Assembly: GCA_016256075.1 (NCBI GenBank) | Contig: SDVU01000706.1 | Coordinates: 1-11,233, forward strand | Source of the DNA: Dictyocoela muelleri | Lineage: Eukaryota > Microsporidia | DNA: 11,233 nucleotides | Direction of reading: 5' to 3' | Shown: piece by piece, positions 1 to 8,125 of the stretch | How the letters are laid out: each line of letters starts with the position of its first letter | Position numbering within the stretch: position 1 is the first letter of the stretch | Position numbers and translations under genes: made by a program | Notes under the pieces: model-generated | The model's input: only the letters and a program-made list of their open reading frames with translations | The model's database searches: none | Told to the model about the DNA's origin: nothing

Positions 1-116
1 AAATATTAAATAAATTATTAAATTGTTATAGTCTTATTATTTAATAATTAAAAAGTTATTAATTTTAAAAATAATTACAAATTTAAAACAACTATAAATT
101 TAAACCAATTAGTAAT
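1..116. other. AT-rich 3' flank of the Merlin transposase
   Basis: No inverted copy of the sequences near 1014-1156 is visible here, so the left end of the Merlin element probably lies beyond the window. Nothing else recognised. Confidence 0.4.
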
Positions 117-994
117 TTATTTAAATATATCTAAAAACACTTCAAAATCATTGTTATTATAATATGATTTGTACATCCAGAAATTTAAATATAGTTGCAA
201 ATCACCGGATGATATCCCCATCATTTTTTTTAACTTGTTCTTTAACTTATTCCATACTGATTCTATATTTTGAGTATGGACTCCATTTGTCGGATTAACA
301 AAATTTATTTGATGATTCACAGTTTCGTGACTATAAATATTAAACAATGAGTTATAGGCACGCCATTGATCGCTCCAAATAATTGTACCGGGTCTGCAAA
401 TTTCGGTTATTATTGGAATCAATGTTTCGGCACGCCTATCTGGAACTACACGCACGTAAAATTTAGAGGGTGTGGTTGAGGTGTCAGCGATACCAAATAC
501 CCATCTATTTTCCTGGGATATTCTACCGGTGTGGTATTTTTGTTTATAATGAAACATGGATTCATCTATTTGGCAAATTATCCCCTCACCGCCCAGTCTT
601 ATGGGATTTGTATTTAGGTAATCGCTTATTTTTTGTTTAATGTCAGCATATATTTTTTTACATATGCTTCTATCTATACCAAAATCTGTATATAAATCAG
701 ATTGTTTTTTTCGGTATAGAAATAATATAATATAATTAATATATAAGATATATCAATCTTATATTTCGCAAAGAAACTATGCTTTCTTATATTAATATAT
801 TTTTTAAAATTATTACAAGCTTTACGTTGGCATACATAAGTCTGTAAATCAATATTGCGTTTATATTTACTTAAACGCAAAAACTCACCGCACCCATCAC
901 ATAATATATTAGTACGTAATAATCATTTATTACGTAAAAAAATTATCATTTCTTATTTGTTATTCAAAAATTTTATCAAATCTTGTAAATTCAT
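117..994 (-). pseudogene. Merlin (IS1016/ISXO2-type) DDE transposase, broken
   Basis: Cut-and-paste transposase of the Merlin superfamily, acting on its own inverted ends. From the ATG at 994-992 one frame runs to 674: a short helical start, then a zinc ribbon (CDGC at about 901-890 and CQRKAC), then an RKHSFF stretch typical of the ISXO2 N-terminus. That frame has stops at 955-953 (TAA) and 925-923 (TGA, in a position where relatives commonly have Gly). The rest lies one frame back, from about 712 to the TAA at 119-117, and is open. It holds the three catalytic acids: Asp in IDES (566-564), Asp in WSDQWRAY (371-369), Glu in HTQNIESVW (263-261). About 292 codons, a normal Merlin length. The frames meet at an A7 run (711-705). 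CCC directly precedes the ATG. The element's left end is probably outside the window. Family call is firm; the gene is decayed but its catalytic half is unusually well kept. Confidence 0.9.
704..710 (-). other. A AAA AAC heptamer at the transposase frame junction
   Basis: On the minus strand the upstream transposase frame reads GAA AAA AAC, in exactly the register of the -1 slippery heptamer A_AAA_AAC. A -1 slip here enters the downstream catalytic frame. A 6-bp inverted repeat (AATCTG/CAGATT, 9-nt loop) follows almost immediately, closer than stimulatory structures usually lie. The simpler reading is loss of one A from an A8 run in a decaying gene, because the same gene has two in-frame stops. 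Confidence 0.35.
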
Positions 995-1013
995 GGGTTT
1001 TAATTTTTTGGGT

Positions 1014-1035
1014 TTTTTTCCCCATGGGGAAAAAA
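1014..1035. repeat. 22-bp perfect palindrome
   Basis: TTTTTTCCCCA followed by its exact reverse complement, centred on an NcoI-type CCATGG. It lies about 20 bp upstream of the Merlin transposase ATG, so it falls in the presumed 5' leader or promoter. Function unknown; it could be a regulatory hairpin or an internal part of the element's end. Confidence 0.7.
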
Positions 1036-1090
1036 CTCAAAGATTTAATATTTTAAATATCAAATCATTAACATTTTAATATCAAAAATG

Positions 1091-1122
1091 TTTCGGCATT
1101 TTTTTCGGGAAAAATGCCGAAA
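1091..1122. repeat. 13-bp perfect stem-loop
   Basis: The arm TTTCGGCATTTTT (1091-1103) is matched exactly by its reverse complement at 1110-1122 around a 6-base loop. Together with the next hairpin it lies where the 5' end of the Merlin element would be expected, so it may be the subterminal or terminal inverted sequence of that element. No matching copy is seen in bases 1-116. Confidence 0.6.
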
Positions 1123-1130
1123 AAAAAAAA

Positions 1131-1156
1131 CGAAAAAATGCCTTTGCATTATTTCG
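1131..1156. repeat. 11-bp stem-loop related to its neighbour
   Basis: CGAAAAAATGC (1131-1141) pairs with GCATTATTTCG (1146-1156) with one mismatch and a 4-base loop. It reuses the CGAAA/AATGCC words of the 1091-1122 hairpin, separated from it by an A-run, so the two look like duplicated or head-to-head copies of one short motif. Confidence 0.5.
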
Positions 1157-1194
1157 GGCGGCCATATATACAGTTATTCCAGTATAGTATAGCT

Positions 1195-1220
1195 GATTAA
1201 GACTTAGTCTAATATGACAA
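1195..1220. repeat. GATTAAGACT repeat, copy 1 (26 bp)
   Basis: The first of three dispersed copies. It matches 3049-3074 at 24 of 26 positions, and its first 17 bases match 8014-8030 at 15 positions. It contains the odd-centred palindrome AGACT-T-AGTCT. It marks the left edge of the less AT-rich island that follows. Confidence 0.65.
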
Positions 1221-1477
1221 TGAAACAGAAGGGAGTCTCTTAGGTGTGGGGATGAGTGCGGCGACGCATCTCGGCTAAAAGTAGTGAAAATAAAAATTCA
1301 TTAAAAGCTACTAATTACCAGTATCCTGCTGAGTCATTGATACAAGGAAAATCGCGTATATAGCTGAGCTTCTGGGTAGATTAGGAAGTGAAGTATTATT
1401 AGAACACCAAGAATCAAAGGTCAAATACCACGGTAGGGGACAACTCTTTGGGTTTACACCTATGGATGTTGTCAAGA

Positions 1478-1482
<5 letters not shown>
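1221..1482 (+). other. Unidentified less AT-rich island with a short open frame
   Basis: This stretch is clearly richer in G and C than its surroundings. In the plus strand a 49-codon open frame runs from 1333 to the TAA at 1480-1482, directly after a TGA and without an ATG near its beginning; its middle reads IAELLGRLGSEVLLEHQE, which looks like real protein rather than chance AT-rich translation. A separate short open frame in another register ends at a TAG at 1360-1362. I do not recognise either. It could be the broken end of a transposon or host gene. No tRNA or rRNA signature was found. It ends exactly at a (TA)n tract. Confidence 0.4.

Positions 1483-1516
<34 letters not shown>
1482..1516. 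repeat. (AT)n microsatellite
   Basis: Thirty-five bases of uninterrupted alternating A and T, starting within the stop codon of the preceding open frame. Confidence 0.95.
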
Positions 1517-1517
<1 letters not shown>

Positions 1518-1740
1518 GATGTTTTAAAAAAAATTTACAATTTATGTGAGTAAAATTTTAAAACAATAGGTGAATAAAATATTATACTGAAATAGATATA
1601 GTATAAATATATATATTATTGGATCATATATGCAAACATTTTTTTGCTGATTTAACATTACAAAATATATTTTTATTTCTACGTATAATTTTTAATTCTC
1701 AATTATGTACTAATTATGAAAATATGTGTGAGTAATAGTT
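1517..1740. other. AT-rich stretch, nothing recognised
   Basis: No open frame of note, no RNA gene and no clear repeat was found between the (AT)n tract and the target duplication of the next element. Confidence 0.6.
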
Positions 1741-1748
1741 AAAAAACC
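1741..1748. repeat. Target site duplication AAAAAACC, left copy
   Basis: Identical to 2538-2545 and directly abutting the outer ends (GGATC / GAGCC) of the 1749-2537 element. Eight bases is the usual Merlin duplication length. Confidence 0.8.
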
Positions 1749-2004
1749 GGATCGGGGCTGTCAGCCTCCACTTTTTCACTCTTCAAAGAGAAGAGTCTTA
1801 CAAAAAATTTAAAAAAATAATAAAAATTTTAATTAATTTGTGGAGCAAAAAGATATTAAATGATCATATTAAACAACATTAATTTTTTCATATGTACCTT
1901 TTCACACATATATATATCTAAATCGCTTGAGAAAAACACCGTAAAATACTTTTAGTATCCTTCTACGCTTTCTCCTCTCTCATACTTTAATAAGAACCAT
2001 ATGT

Positions 2005-2012
2005 GTTTTTAA
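2005..2012. repeat. Target site duplication GTTTTTAA, left copy
   Basis: Identical to 2430-2437, abutting the GGTGCATGC ends of the inner MITE. Confidence 0.85.
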
Positions 2013-2429
2013 GGTGCATGCGGGTTATTCGTCGTCTTTGAGATTATTCGTCGTTTTTGAAAAAATTTAGGCGCCAGCATCCTCACAGACCAATGGAGAG
2101 CTTATTAGCCGCTCTTATAAATAGTGTAGATTTTACGCATATGAGTGATATCATTCTATCAATTTTGTAGATCCAGATGATCCTATTATTCAAATCAGTC
2201 AGTTGAAGGTATTTTGGTTATTTAAAACGTTTATTGCCTGAGAGATTTGGGTTATTCCAATTTTTGTACTCTGTTAATAATAATTTGGTTTCTTTGGGGA
2301 AAAAAAACCGAAAGAACTAATCCTTTTAACCTTTTAGTCAGATTATTACAGATAAATTAATTTTCTTTTTTTTATCATTTTTCAAAAACGACGAATAATC
2401 TCAAAGACGACGAATAACCCGCATGCACC
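2013..2429. mobile_element. 417-bp MITE nested in the outer element
   Basis: The terminal inverted repeats at 2013-2064 and 2378-2429 match at all 52 positions, beginning GGTGCATGCGGG. The flanking GTTTTTAA duplication is perfect. Within each inverted repeat a 19-bp unit ending in TTTGA (2023-2041 and 2042-2060) is repeated in tandem with two differences, the sort of array a transposase could bind. The centre has no coding capacity. An 8-bp duplication fits Merlin, hAT or P; the GG start favours Merlin, but superfamily is unproven. Perfect ends with a perfect duplication imply the youngest insertion in the window. Confidence 0.88.
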
Positions 2430-2437
2430 GTTTTTAA
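2430..2437. repeat. Target site duplication GTTTTTAA, right copy
   Basis: Pairs with 2005-2012. Confidence 0.85.
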
Positions 2438-2537
2438 TATTATTAGTATGAAAAAAAATAATAGATCTGTCAGTCCCCGTTTAATTTTTTTTAAAAATTT
2501 TGAATTTTTAAAAAATGAGGGTTGACAGCCCTGAGCC

Positions 2538-2545
2538 AAAAAACC
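2538..2545. repeat. Target site duplication AAAAAACC, right copy
   Basis: Pairs with 1741-1748. Confidence 0.8.
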
Positions 2546-3401
2546 ATCGTCAGACAGAATTATACGGCCTTGTCGCAGACCGTTTATTTCTAAAAGCAGA
2601 ATAAAAAAATTCTTTTTTCAAAAAAAAAATCTTTTTTCCAAAAAAATTTACATTTTTTTAAATATTGAATAATCATTAAAACATCGAAAACACACTCTTC
2701 TATTTTTATTCTTTACATATCATTTTGTCCTTTTCTGTTTTTTTACAATGTTAATATTTTAACAACATTTACTTTAAAAGTTTAAAATCTAAAAATCTTA
2801 AGTGTTTAAAATAAATTGATAACAAAATGGCATTTTTAAATTTTAAACGTACTGAATTTAATTTTATGATGGAATATTGTTTCTCATAGTTAAGACTAAA
2901 GGATTATAAAACCTATTGAAAACCCTTAATGTTGAGAATTCATTCATCTAGGGATAAATTATTTAGATTACTTTACAATATTCGATAATAATATTAAGTG
3001 TTCAATAAATATGATTGTAATATATAGTTTTTATAATAGGATATAGACGATTAAGACTTAATATAATATGACAACAAATTAGCTCGGCAAGATTTGAAGA
3101 CAAGGTTACTTTCACACTTAGGATGGCCGGCGTTTTGTCGCAAAATTTTTAATTTAGGGTTTACAATTTTTTGCAAAGAATATAAAATGACATTTAAAAT
3201 TTCATTTTCAATAAAGATATTCAAAAATTCATATTTTATTTTTGATTTTTAGCAATGTATTGATAAATTAAATTTCCATTTAATAATAAAAAGTTGTGTT
3301 TCTGCACATTTTTGTTTATTAAAATGATTTTTATTTGTTTGGTAAAATGAAAATGCGTAAAAGCTGAAGAAACTCATATTTCTTACTTATTAAATCAATA
3401 T
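2546..3401. other. Gene-free AT-rich spacer
   Basis: No open frame above about 20 codons that looks coding, and no RNA gene. The only structured items are the GATTAAGACT repeat at 3049 and a short less AT-rich patch after it, to about 3150. Confidence 0.6.
3049..3074. repeat. GATTAAGACT repeat, copy 2 (26 bp)
   Basis: Matches 1195-1220 at 24 of 26 positions, and the preceding bases (TATAG, then two variable bases) are also alike. As with copy 1, a less AT-rich patch follows. Confidence 0.65.
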
Positions 3402-3405
3402 GTAT
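3402..3405. repeat. Target site duplication GTAT, left copy
   Basis: Four bases next to the TG terminus of the LTR, repeated at 7727-7730 beyond the other LTR. Short, so weak alone, but it sits exactly at both TG/CA borders. Confidence 0.7.
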
Positions 3406-3703
3406 TGCATTGGTTCAAAAAGCCGTTACCTGATCTCAGGTGAGAAACAATTAAAGATTTAGTCATTTTAATCGTACCTTTATTTAAATCATTATTCTCA
3501 TGCCACGAAATTTTCACCATCTCTCATGGTACTCACACTCCTTATATCTTTTTTTCATCACTAACAATCCTGTCAAAGGTGGAGGGAAAGTTGAACATCA
3601 AATAGAATGGGTTAGAACCGAACCGCTTTTCTTTTGTAAATTGATCAAATTGCACACATTTGAACTTGTAACAAATTGACTGTGCGTACTAGTGGTAAGC
3701 ACA
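3406..3703 (-). repeat. 3' LTR of the gypsy element
   Basis: 298 bp, about 90% identical to 7430-7726. Bordered inside by the polypurine tract and outside by GTAT. Confidence 0.93.
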
Positions 3704-3713
3704 TCTTCCCCTT
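3704..3713 (-). promoter_or_regulatory. Polypurine tract
   Basis: AAGGGGAAGA on the minus strand, touching the TGTG start of the 3' LTR. This is the place and composition expected of the plus-strand primer in reverse transcription, and it fixes the element's orientation. Confidence 0.85.
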
Positions 3714-3729
3714 GTTTAAATGGTCGACA

Positions 3730-4660
3730 GTTTTTAATAGAAACCCTACTTATCTTGTTGTTTTGTTCAATAAATACGTTATTTTCTTTGTTAGATACTT
3801 TACTGATTTTGTATGATCCGTCTCATTTTTTATCTACTTTGTCGTGACTATTTGTCTTAACATATACTTTATCACCTTCTGAAAGATCAAATTTTTTCTT
3901 TTACTTTGTACGAAATTATTATGTTTTTTAGATTTATAGATCATATAAGCTTTTATGGTTCCATAATTCACATTTATTATCTTATCGACGTTGTTAAAAA
4001 CGGGGATTCCGTAAAAAACTTCAATTGGGACATATTTGATATTGCTGTTACACGTGCAATTAATTCTCCTTAAAATATATTTTTTAATTCCTTAAGTTAT
4101 ATCCTCTGCTTATCCTTAGAACCACGCCGATTTTTTTATTAATATTTACACGATTCCATTGCACTTTGGTAATATGGGGCACAAGTTATGTGTTTTATGT
4201 TCTATTTATTTATAAGAGTTTTGAAGTTTAGGGATATAAATTCTCTACCGTTATCAGATATCAATTTTTTCGAAATCTCAAAATTTTTTAACCATGATTT
4301 TTCTAATGAATTGCAAATTTCAGATGAATTAATGTCATCAATGAATTACACATGAGTGTATCGATAAAAGACATCTACTATCACCAAAATATAAAATTTG
4401 TTGATTTTTATTTGTCCTTTTTAAGTGCGAGGATTTTATCGGTCTTTTTATATCTAAACTTATAACTTCTCTTGGTCGATTTACATTGAATTCATGGGTT
4501 TTTATCCTGAAATTGTGAAATCAATTCTTTTCCTAATTACAAAATTCACATTCTGCGCAAATCTTCCGAAGTATTCTACATATACCTTTTAATGGTAGAT
4601 ATCTCGGTATAGTGTTTTAAAATTTAGTTATTCCTGGATGAAGTAATTCATTATGGATTT
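3730..4660 (-). pseudogene. Integrase region of the gypsy element, fossil
   Basis: Minus-strand translations carry short stretches resembling a retroviral-type integrase: a Cys-x-x-Cys zinc-finger-like remnant near 4550, and DDE-core-like pieces through 4250-4450. It lies last in the polyprotein, next to the 3' LTR, as in gypsy elements. Decayed. Confidence 0.6.
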
Positions 4661-4899
4661 GCTTTAAACTAGTTATCATATCATTTTTTCTCTCACTAAT
4701 TCTGTTCGACAAACGTTGTTTTAATTTTAAAAATTTAGCCGGCAATGCTGGTCTGTAGTCTCCAAAATCATTATTTAGTTGTATTCTGCATAAGAATCTT
4801 GAAAGTAGATCTGCTTCAGAATTTTCGTTTTACTAATGTGTCTAAACTCATAATCAAATTCCTCCATTATAAATTTAATTTGATTCTATTTCTTAGAAA

Positions 4900-5200
4900 T
4901 TGGTCCATTGAATAATAAATTCTTAAAATCTGTCATAATATTACTTTAGAATTGTAAATTAGCTGTTTAAAGTGCAAGTGCGCTTTTATAATTGCGAGAA
5001 CTTATTTTTCAACGTTAGAATAATTGATTTCATGAGCATTGTATTTTTTGCTAAAAATACCAACTAATTTTTTATCTTGAGTCAGTATTGCTCCCATAGC
5101 CCTTTCTGATACATCACATTTTAGTAAGAACTCTTTATTAAGATCAGAATGATGTAAGGGTGGTGTTTCTCTTTCTAGTTTATATATCATGTTATTTTTT
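4900..5200 (-). pseudogene. RNase H region of the gypsy element, fossil
   Basis: A minus-strand open stretch at 5190-5002 shows the tether and start of a gypsy RNase H: a CDVSERAMGAIL segment equivalent to the family's TDAS..AIGAVL, then GIFSKK and NYSNVEK equivalent to the usual YFSRKL and NYSTTEKE. It lies directly after the reverse transcriptase region. Decayed. Confidence 0.8.
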
Positions 5201-5399
5201 CAGTATCATTTATTGACAAGGTTATTTTCTTAGTCTTCGTTTTTAGTTTATCGTAAAAATCACAGGTCATTTCCGAAAGTTTATTATGAAAGGTCGAAAC
5301 CAATTAATTAGACCTAGTATCTTTTAAAAGTGCTTTTTTGTTTTTGGAGCTTTTATTTCTAGAGCATCAATTTTTGAAGTTTGAGGTTTTATTCCATAT

Positions 5400-6000
5400 T
5401 TGTCGATCTCGTGTCTTAGAAAACAAATATTTTCAAGACAAAACTGGCTTTTTCAAAATTAATCGAGATATTGTTCTTGTTAATTATATTAAACACTTCA
5501 TACAACGTTTCATAGTGCATTTTCAAGTTATCTGAGTGAATGAGGATATCTTCCGAGTGAAACAAGATGTTTTTTATGTCTTTAAAAATTGTGTTCATTG
5601 CTGATTGGAAGGCTGAAGAGGATTTACAAAGTTCAAACGACATTTTGTTAAAAACAAACTTTCGGTTTAAAATTTTAAATCATGTTTTAAATATATCTTC
5701 TTGTGCTATGTTAATCTGGTAATAGCCTTGTCTAAGGTCTATTAGACTGAAGATTTTTAGATCCGTTAAGTTTACAGAAAATTTCAAACATATTAGGTGT
5801 CATTGGATAGATTTTTCACGTTATTGAATTCAAATACCTATAATCTACGCCTAATCGGATCCTTCCATTTTTCTTTTTTATCGCAAACGCTGGTGAGAGT
5901 ATTAGACTTTATGTTTTTAAATTATTTTGTATTCAATGAATTCCTCAAGATGTGTTTTAACATCATTTTCTAAACCTATAGGTACGCTATATTCTTTTCA
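5400..6000 (-). pseudogene. Reverse transcriptase region of the gypsy element, fossil
   Basis: The palm core is recognisable at about 5640-5430 (an AFQSAMN segment, then the catalytic neighbourhood, then a stretch like the family's EHL..VF..L......N..KC.F), and an earlier block resembling RLGVDYR is near 5850. Decayed. Confidence 0.8.
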
Positions 6001-6249
6001 TTTTTTTGAAATGGAATATTAAATCCATTTTATGTAGAATGTTTGGAATATTTTCCAATAGTGGATTTCGATTATTATTTAATTTTATTAGTTTTTTAAT
6101 TTTAGTTCTATATTACTTTACATTGTACACTTTAGACTTCTATAATATTTCCTTTTCAGCAACGCATAAAATTTTGTTATTCTATTCGATTTCATATTCT
6201 GTTCCAACGATAGTCACCACACCTTCTTTAATATTTATCAAGGCATCGT

Positions 6250-6560
6250 TCTCAGTTAGAAAACGAATTCATAATATAGAGTAAGATTTTAGATTATTTA
6301 TCACATAAAAGTTACTTTTATATGTATTGTTTTGATCATCATGCAATCGAAATTTAGATTTACTGATTTATGCACCTCAGTTATCTCCATTTGAAAGTTC
6401 AACTTTTTTCGGCTCTTTAAGTTCAATAAGTTCGGTATTTATATCTTAACCGATCCGTTCAGTTATGTAATTTTCAACCGAGCCTGTGTCAATTATGGCG
6501 TTTAGTCTTTTGTTTTCTAGAGTAATAGAATGACAATTATTTTTGGCTGAAAATTATGTT
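6250..6560 (-). pseudogene. Aspartic protease region of the gypsy element, fossil
   Basis: An AIIDTGS active-site motif is readable on the minus strand near 6485-6505, upstream of the reverse transcriptase region as expected. Decayed. Confidence 0.7.
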
Positions 6561-6649
6561 CTCTTAAATGCATACGTTTTGTTTTCCATTGTTGATGACT
6601 GATTTTTGTTTTTCTTTAAGGCTCGTCATTTTAATTTGAATGGGAGTTG

Positions 6650-7400
6650 GTCTTATGAATTCTCAGAACTTATACGTGTCTTTATGGTGATTATTCTTTT
6701 GCTGCTCTTCTTTTCGTGTGCTTTATTTTTATGGTGGTTATGGCGCTTTAATGAATCTACTTTGTAATATGGATTACATGTAGTCTGTATAGTGTTGGGA
6801 CTTTCGATCAAAAAACTTTCTATGTGTATTAATGCGTCAAATACGGGATGGATGTCAGTGCATGCGAACTTTGTTATTTCAAATTTCACTATGTCATCAA
6901 GCCCGGCAAAAATATTTCTTCTATTTTTGATTGTATAGTTATATCACTCCAACCATAACAGAAACTCAGCTCATTTACTGTTTTTCTCACTTCTTTCACA
7001 TATGCACGGGTTGTATAAAAGTTTTCCTGTTTTATGTTTGCTAACCTTGTTTGATACTTGTATGCAGTGTTGGGATTATATTTTAAATTCATTATTTTAT
7101 TCATCATTTAATTGGCGCTCATACTGCATCCTATCTGATGTTGAATGTTTACATCGACGATATGGTTTAAAACTTCGAGTTGAACATCTTCAGACATCCA
7201 CATATTCTTGATATTTCTAAGAAGCTTATCTTCCAGCTTATACGATCTTGTTCATCGATTTAAGATAGTAGGTTTATCATATGTGTCATTCGTAAACCTG
7301 ATTATTCACTTTTGTACTCGAAGAAGGCGCATTCTAAGTTTGTGTCGATTTTTTAAAGCTGATTTGAGGTTTTTTCTTCTTTTTTTATTTTAATTTTGAT
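6650..7400 (-). pseudogene. Gag-like region of the gypsy element, fossil
   Basis: Two minus-strand open stretches, 7107-6889 and 6889-6653, lie between the 5' LTR and the protease. The first is helix-rich with a Phe/Tyr-containing pattern reminiscent of gypsy capsid, and the second ends basic. The gag call rests mainly on position. Decayed. Confidence 0.5.
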
Positions 7401-7429
7401 GTAACCAACATTTATCTTTGAGCTAAAAT

Positions 7430-7726
7430 TGCATTGGTTCAAAAAGCCGTCACCTGATCTCGGGTGGAAATAATTAAATATTTAGTCACTTTAATCGTAC
7501 TTTATTTAAATCATTATTCTCATGCCACTAAATCTTCACCATCCTTCAGGCTACTCACACTTCTTATATCTTTTTTTTTCATTATAACAATCCTGTCAAA
7601 GGTGGAGGGAAGGTTTGACAGCAAATGGATTGGGTTAGAACCGAACCGCTTTTCTTTTGAAAATTGATCAAATGGCACACATTTGAACTTGTATTAAATT
7701 GAATGTGCGTACTAGTGGTCAACACA
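7430..7726 (-). repeat. 5' LTR of the gypsy element
   Basis: 297 bp, TG...CA, about 90% identical to 3406-3703. The element's promoter would lie here; no TATA-type box can be picked out with confidence in this AT-rich sequence. Confidence 0.93.
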
Positions 7727-7730
7727 GTAT
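7727..7730. repeat. Target site duplication GTAT, right copy
   Basis: Pairs with 3402-3405. Confidence 0.7.
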
Positions 7731-8013
7731 CAAAAGGTTTTAATTTTCTGGTTTATTGAATTTTATTATCAGAATAATGCATCATTTTTTATAATTCTGA
7801 TCGTATTGATTATTTTGCGATTAAACTTTTTATTATTTATAAAATATAGTCTTTCATATCATTTTCGTCATCACATTTCCATAAGATATATTGAATATTA
7901 CATCTATATCATGGCATCTACGTAAATATATTCCTTAACTGCCTTATTGCTTTTTATTTCAATAATTTTTTATGATAATAAAGGATTTTCTGCGTTGAAA
8001 CACCGCTTAACCT

Positions 8014-8030
8014 GATTAAGACTCGGTCTA
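8014..8030. repeat. GATTAAGACT repeat, copy 3 (17 bp)
   Basis: Matches the first 17 bases of 1195-1220 at 15 positions, keeping the GATTAAGACT and GTCTA halves. The similarity stops there, unlike the longer match between copies 1 and 2. Confidence 0.5.
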
Positions 8031-8047
8031 CAATTATTTTTATTCTC

Positions 8048-8125
8048 ATAGTCGCCATTTTATGTTTTAATAGTCACAATTTTTCATTTTTATAGTATTT
8101 TTATTTTTATAGTCACATTTCAGTT
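8048..8125. repeat. Degenerate 22-bp tandem repeat
   Basis: ATAGT begins at 8048, 8070, 8092 and 8109, spacings 22, 22 and 17. Three of the four units continue with C(A/G)C and then a T-rich tail. Likely a small minisatellite; no function inferred. Confidence 0.55.

Larger units (their letters stand above)
1749..2537. mobile_element. Non-autonomous Merlin-like transposon, split by a nested MITE
   Basis: The ends are a 22-bp inverted pair: 1749-1770 and 2516-2537 match at 17 of 22 positions, both beginning GG and sharing the core GGGCTGTCA. A GGGGCTGTC-like start is what I recall for IS1016/Merlin ends, and the perfect 8-bp duplication AAAAAACC on both sides agrees with that superfamily. There is no transposase; without the 417-bp insertion and its 8-bp duplication the element would be about 364 bp. 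The right end holds a further partial foldback (CTGTCA near 2467 against TGACAG near 2523). It could have been mobilised by a Merlin transposase such as the one at 117-994, but that element's own ends are not seen, so the link is unproven. Confidence 0.75.
3406..7726 (-). mobile_element. Ty3/gypsy LTR retrotransposon, fossil
   Basis: A 4.3-kb element read on the minus strand, of roughly normal length for a compact gypsy element. Both LTRs start TG and end CA, a purine tract precedes the 3' LTR, and GTAT is duplicated at the insertion site. Inside, gag-like, protease, reverse transcriptase, RNase H and integrase regions lie in that order, which is the gypsy and not the copia order. It is complete in layout but thoroughly broken, with well over ten breaks. 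The LTRs differ at about 27 sites plus a few indels in a hand alignment, near 10%, so the insertion is old; no rate is available to turn this into years. No primer-binding site matching a tRNA end was recognised beside the 5' LTR. Confidence 0.93.

Noticed and set aside
855-1079. Plus-strand 74-codon open frame
   Set aside because: It is antisense to the N-terminal part of the Merlin transposase and its composition is AT-run derived.
1221-1300. Possible structural RNA in the less AT-rich patch
   Set aside because: No cloverleaf, no T-arm GTTCRA box and no rRNA core sequence that I recognise.
1749-2537. Non-autonomous partner of the 117-994 Merlin gene
   Set aside because: Plausible, but the ends of the transposase-bearing element are not seen in the window, so no shared terminal sequence can be shown.
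2827-2889. 20-codon open frame starting ATGGCATTT
   Set aside because: Too short, no recognisable motif, and easily expected by chance.
5338-6284. Plus-strand open frames of 65 and 92 codons
   Set aside because: They lie opposite the reverse transcriptase and protease regions of the minus-strand gypsy fossil; hydrophobic composition comes from reading AT-rich antisense sequence.
7405-7429. tRNA primer-binding site beside the 5' LTR
   Set aside because: The bases next to the LTR on the minus strand do not match the 3' end of a tRNA I recognise; the element may use another priming mode or the site has decayed.
7002-7667. Three plus-strand open frames of 61-69 codons
   Set aside because: They are antisense to the gag-like region or run into the 5' LTR; no family resemblance.
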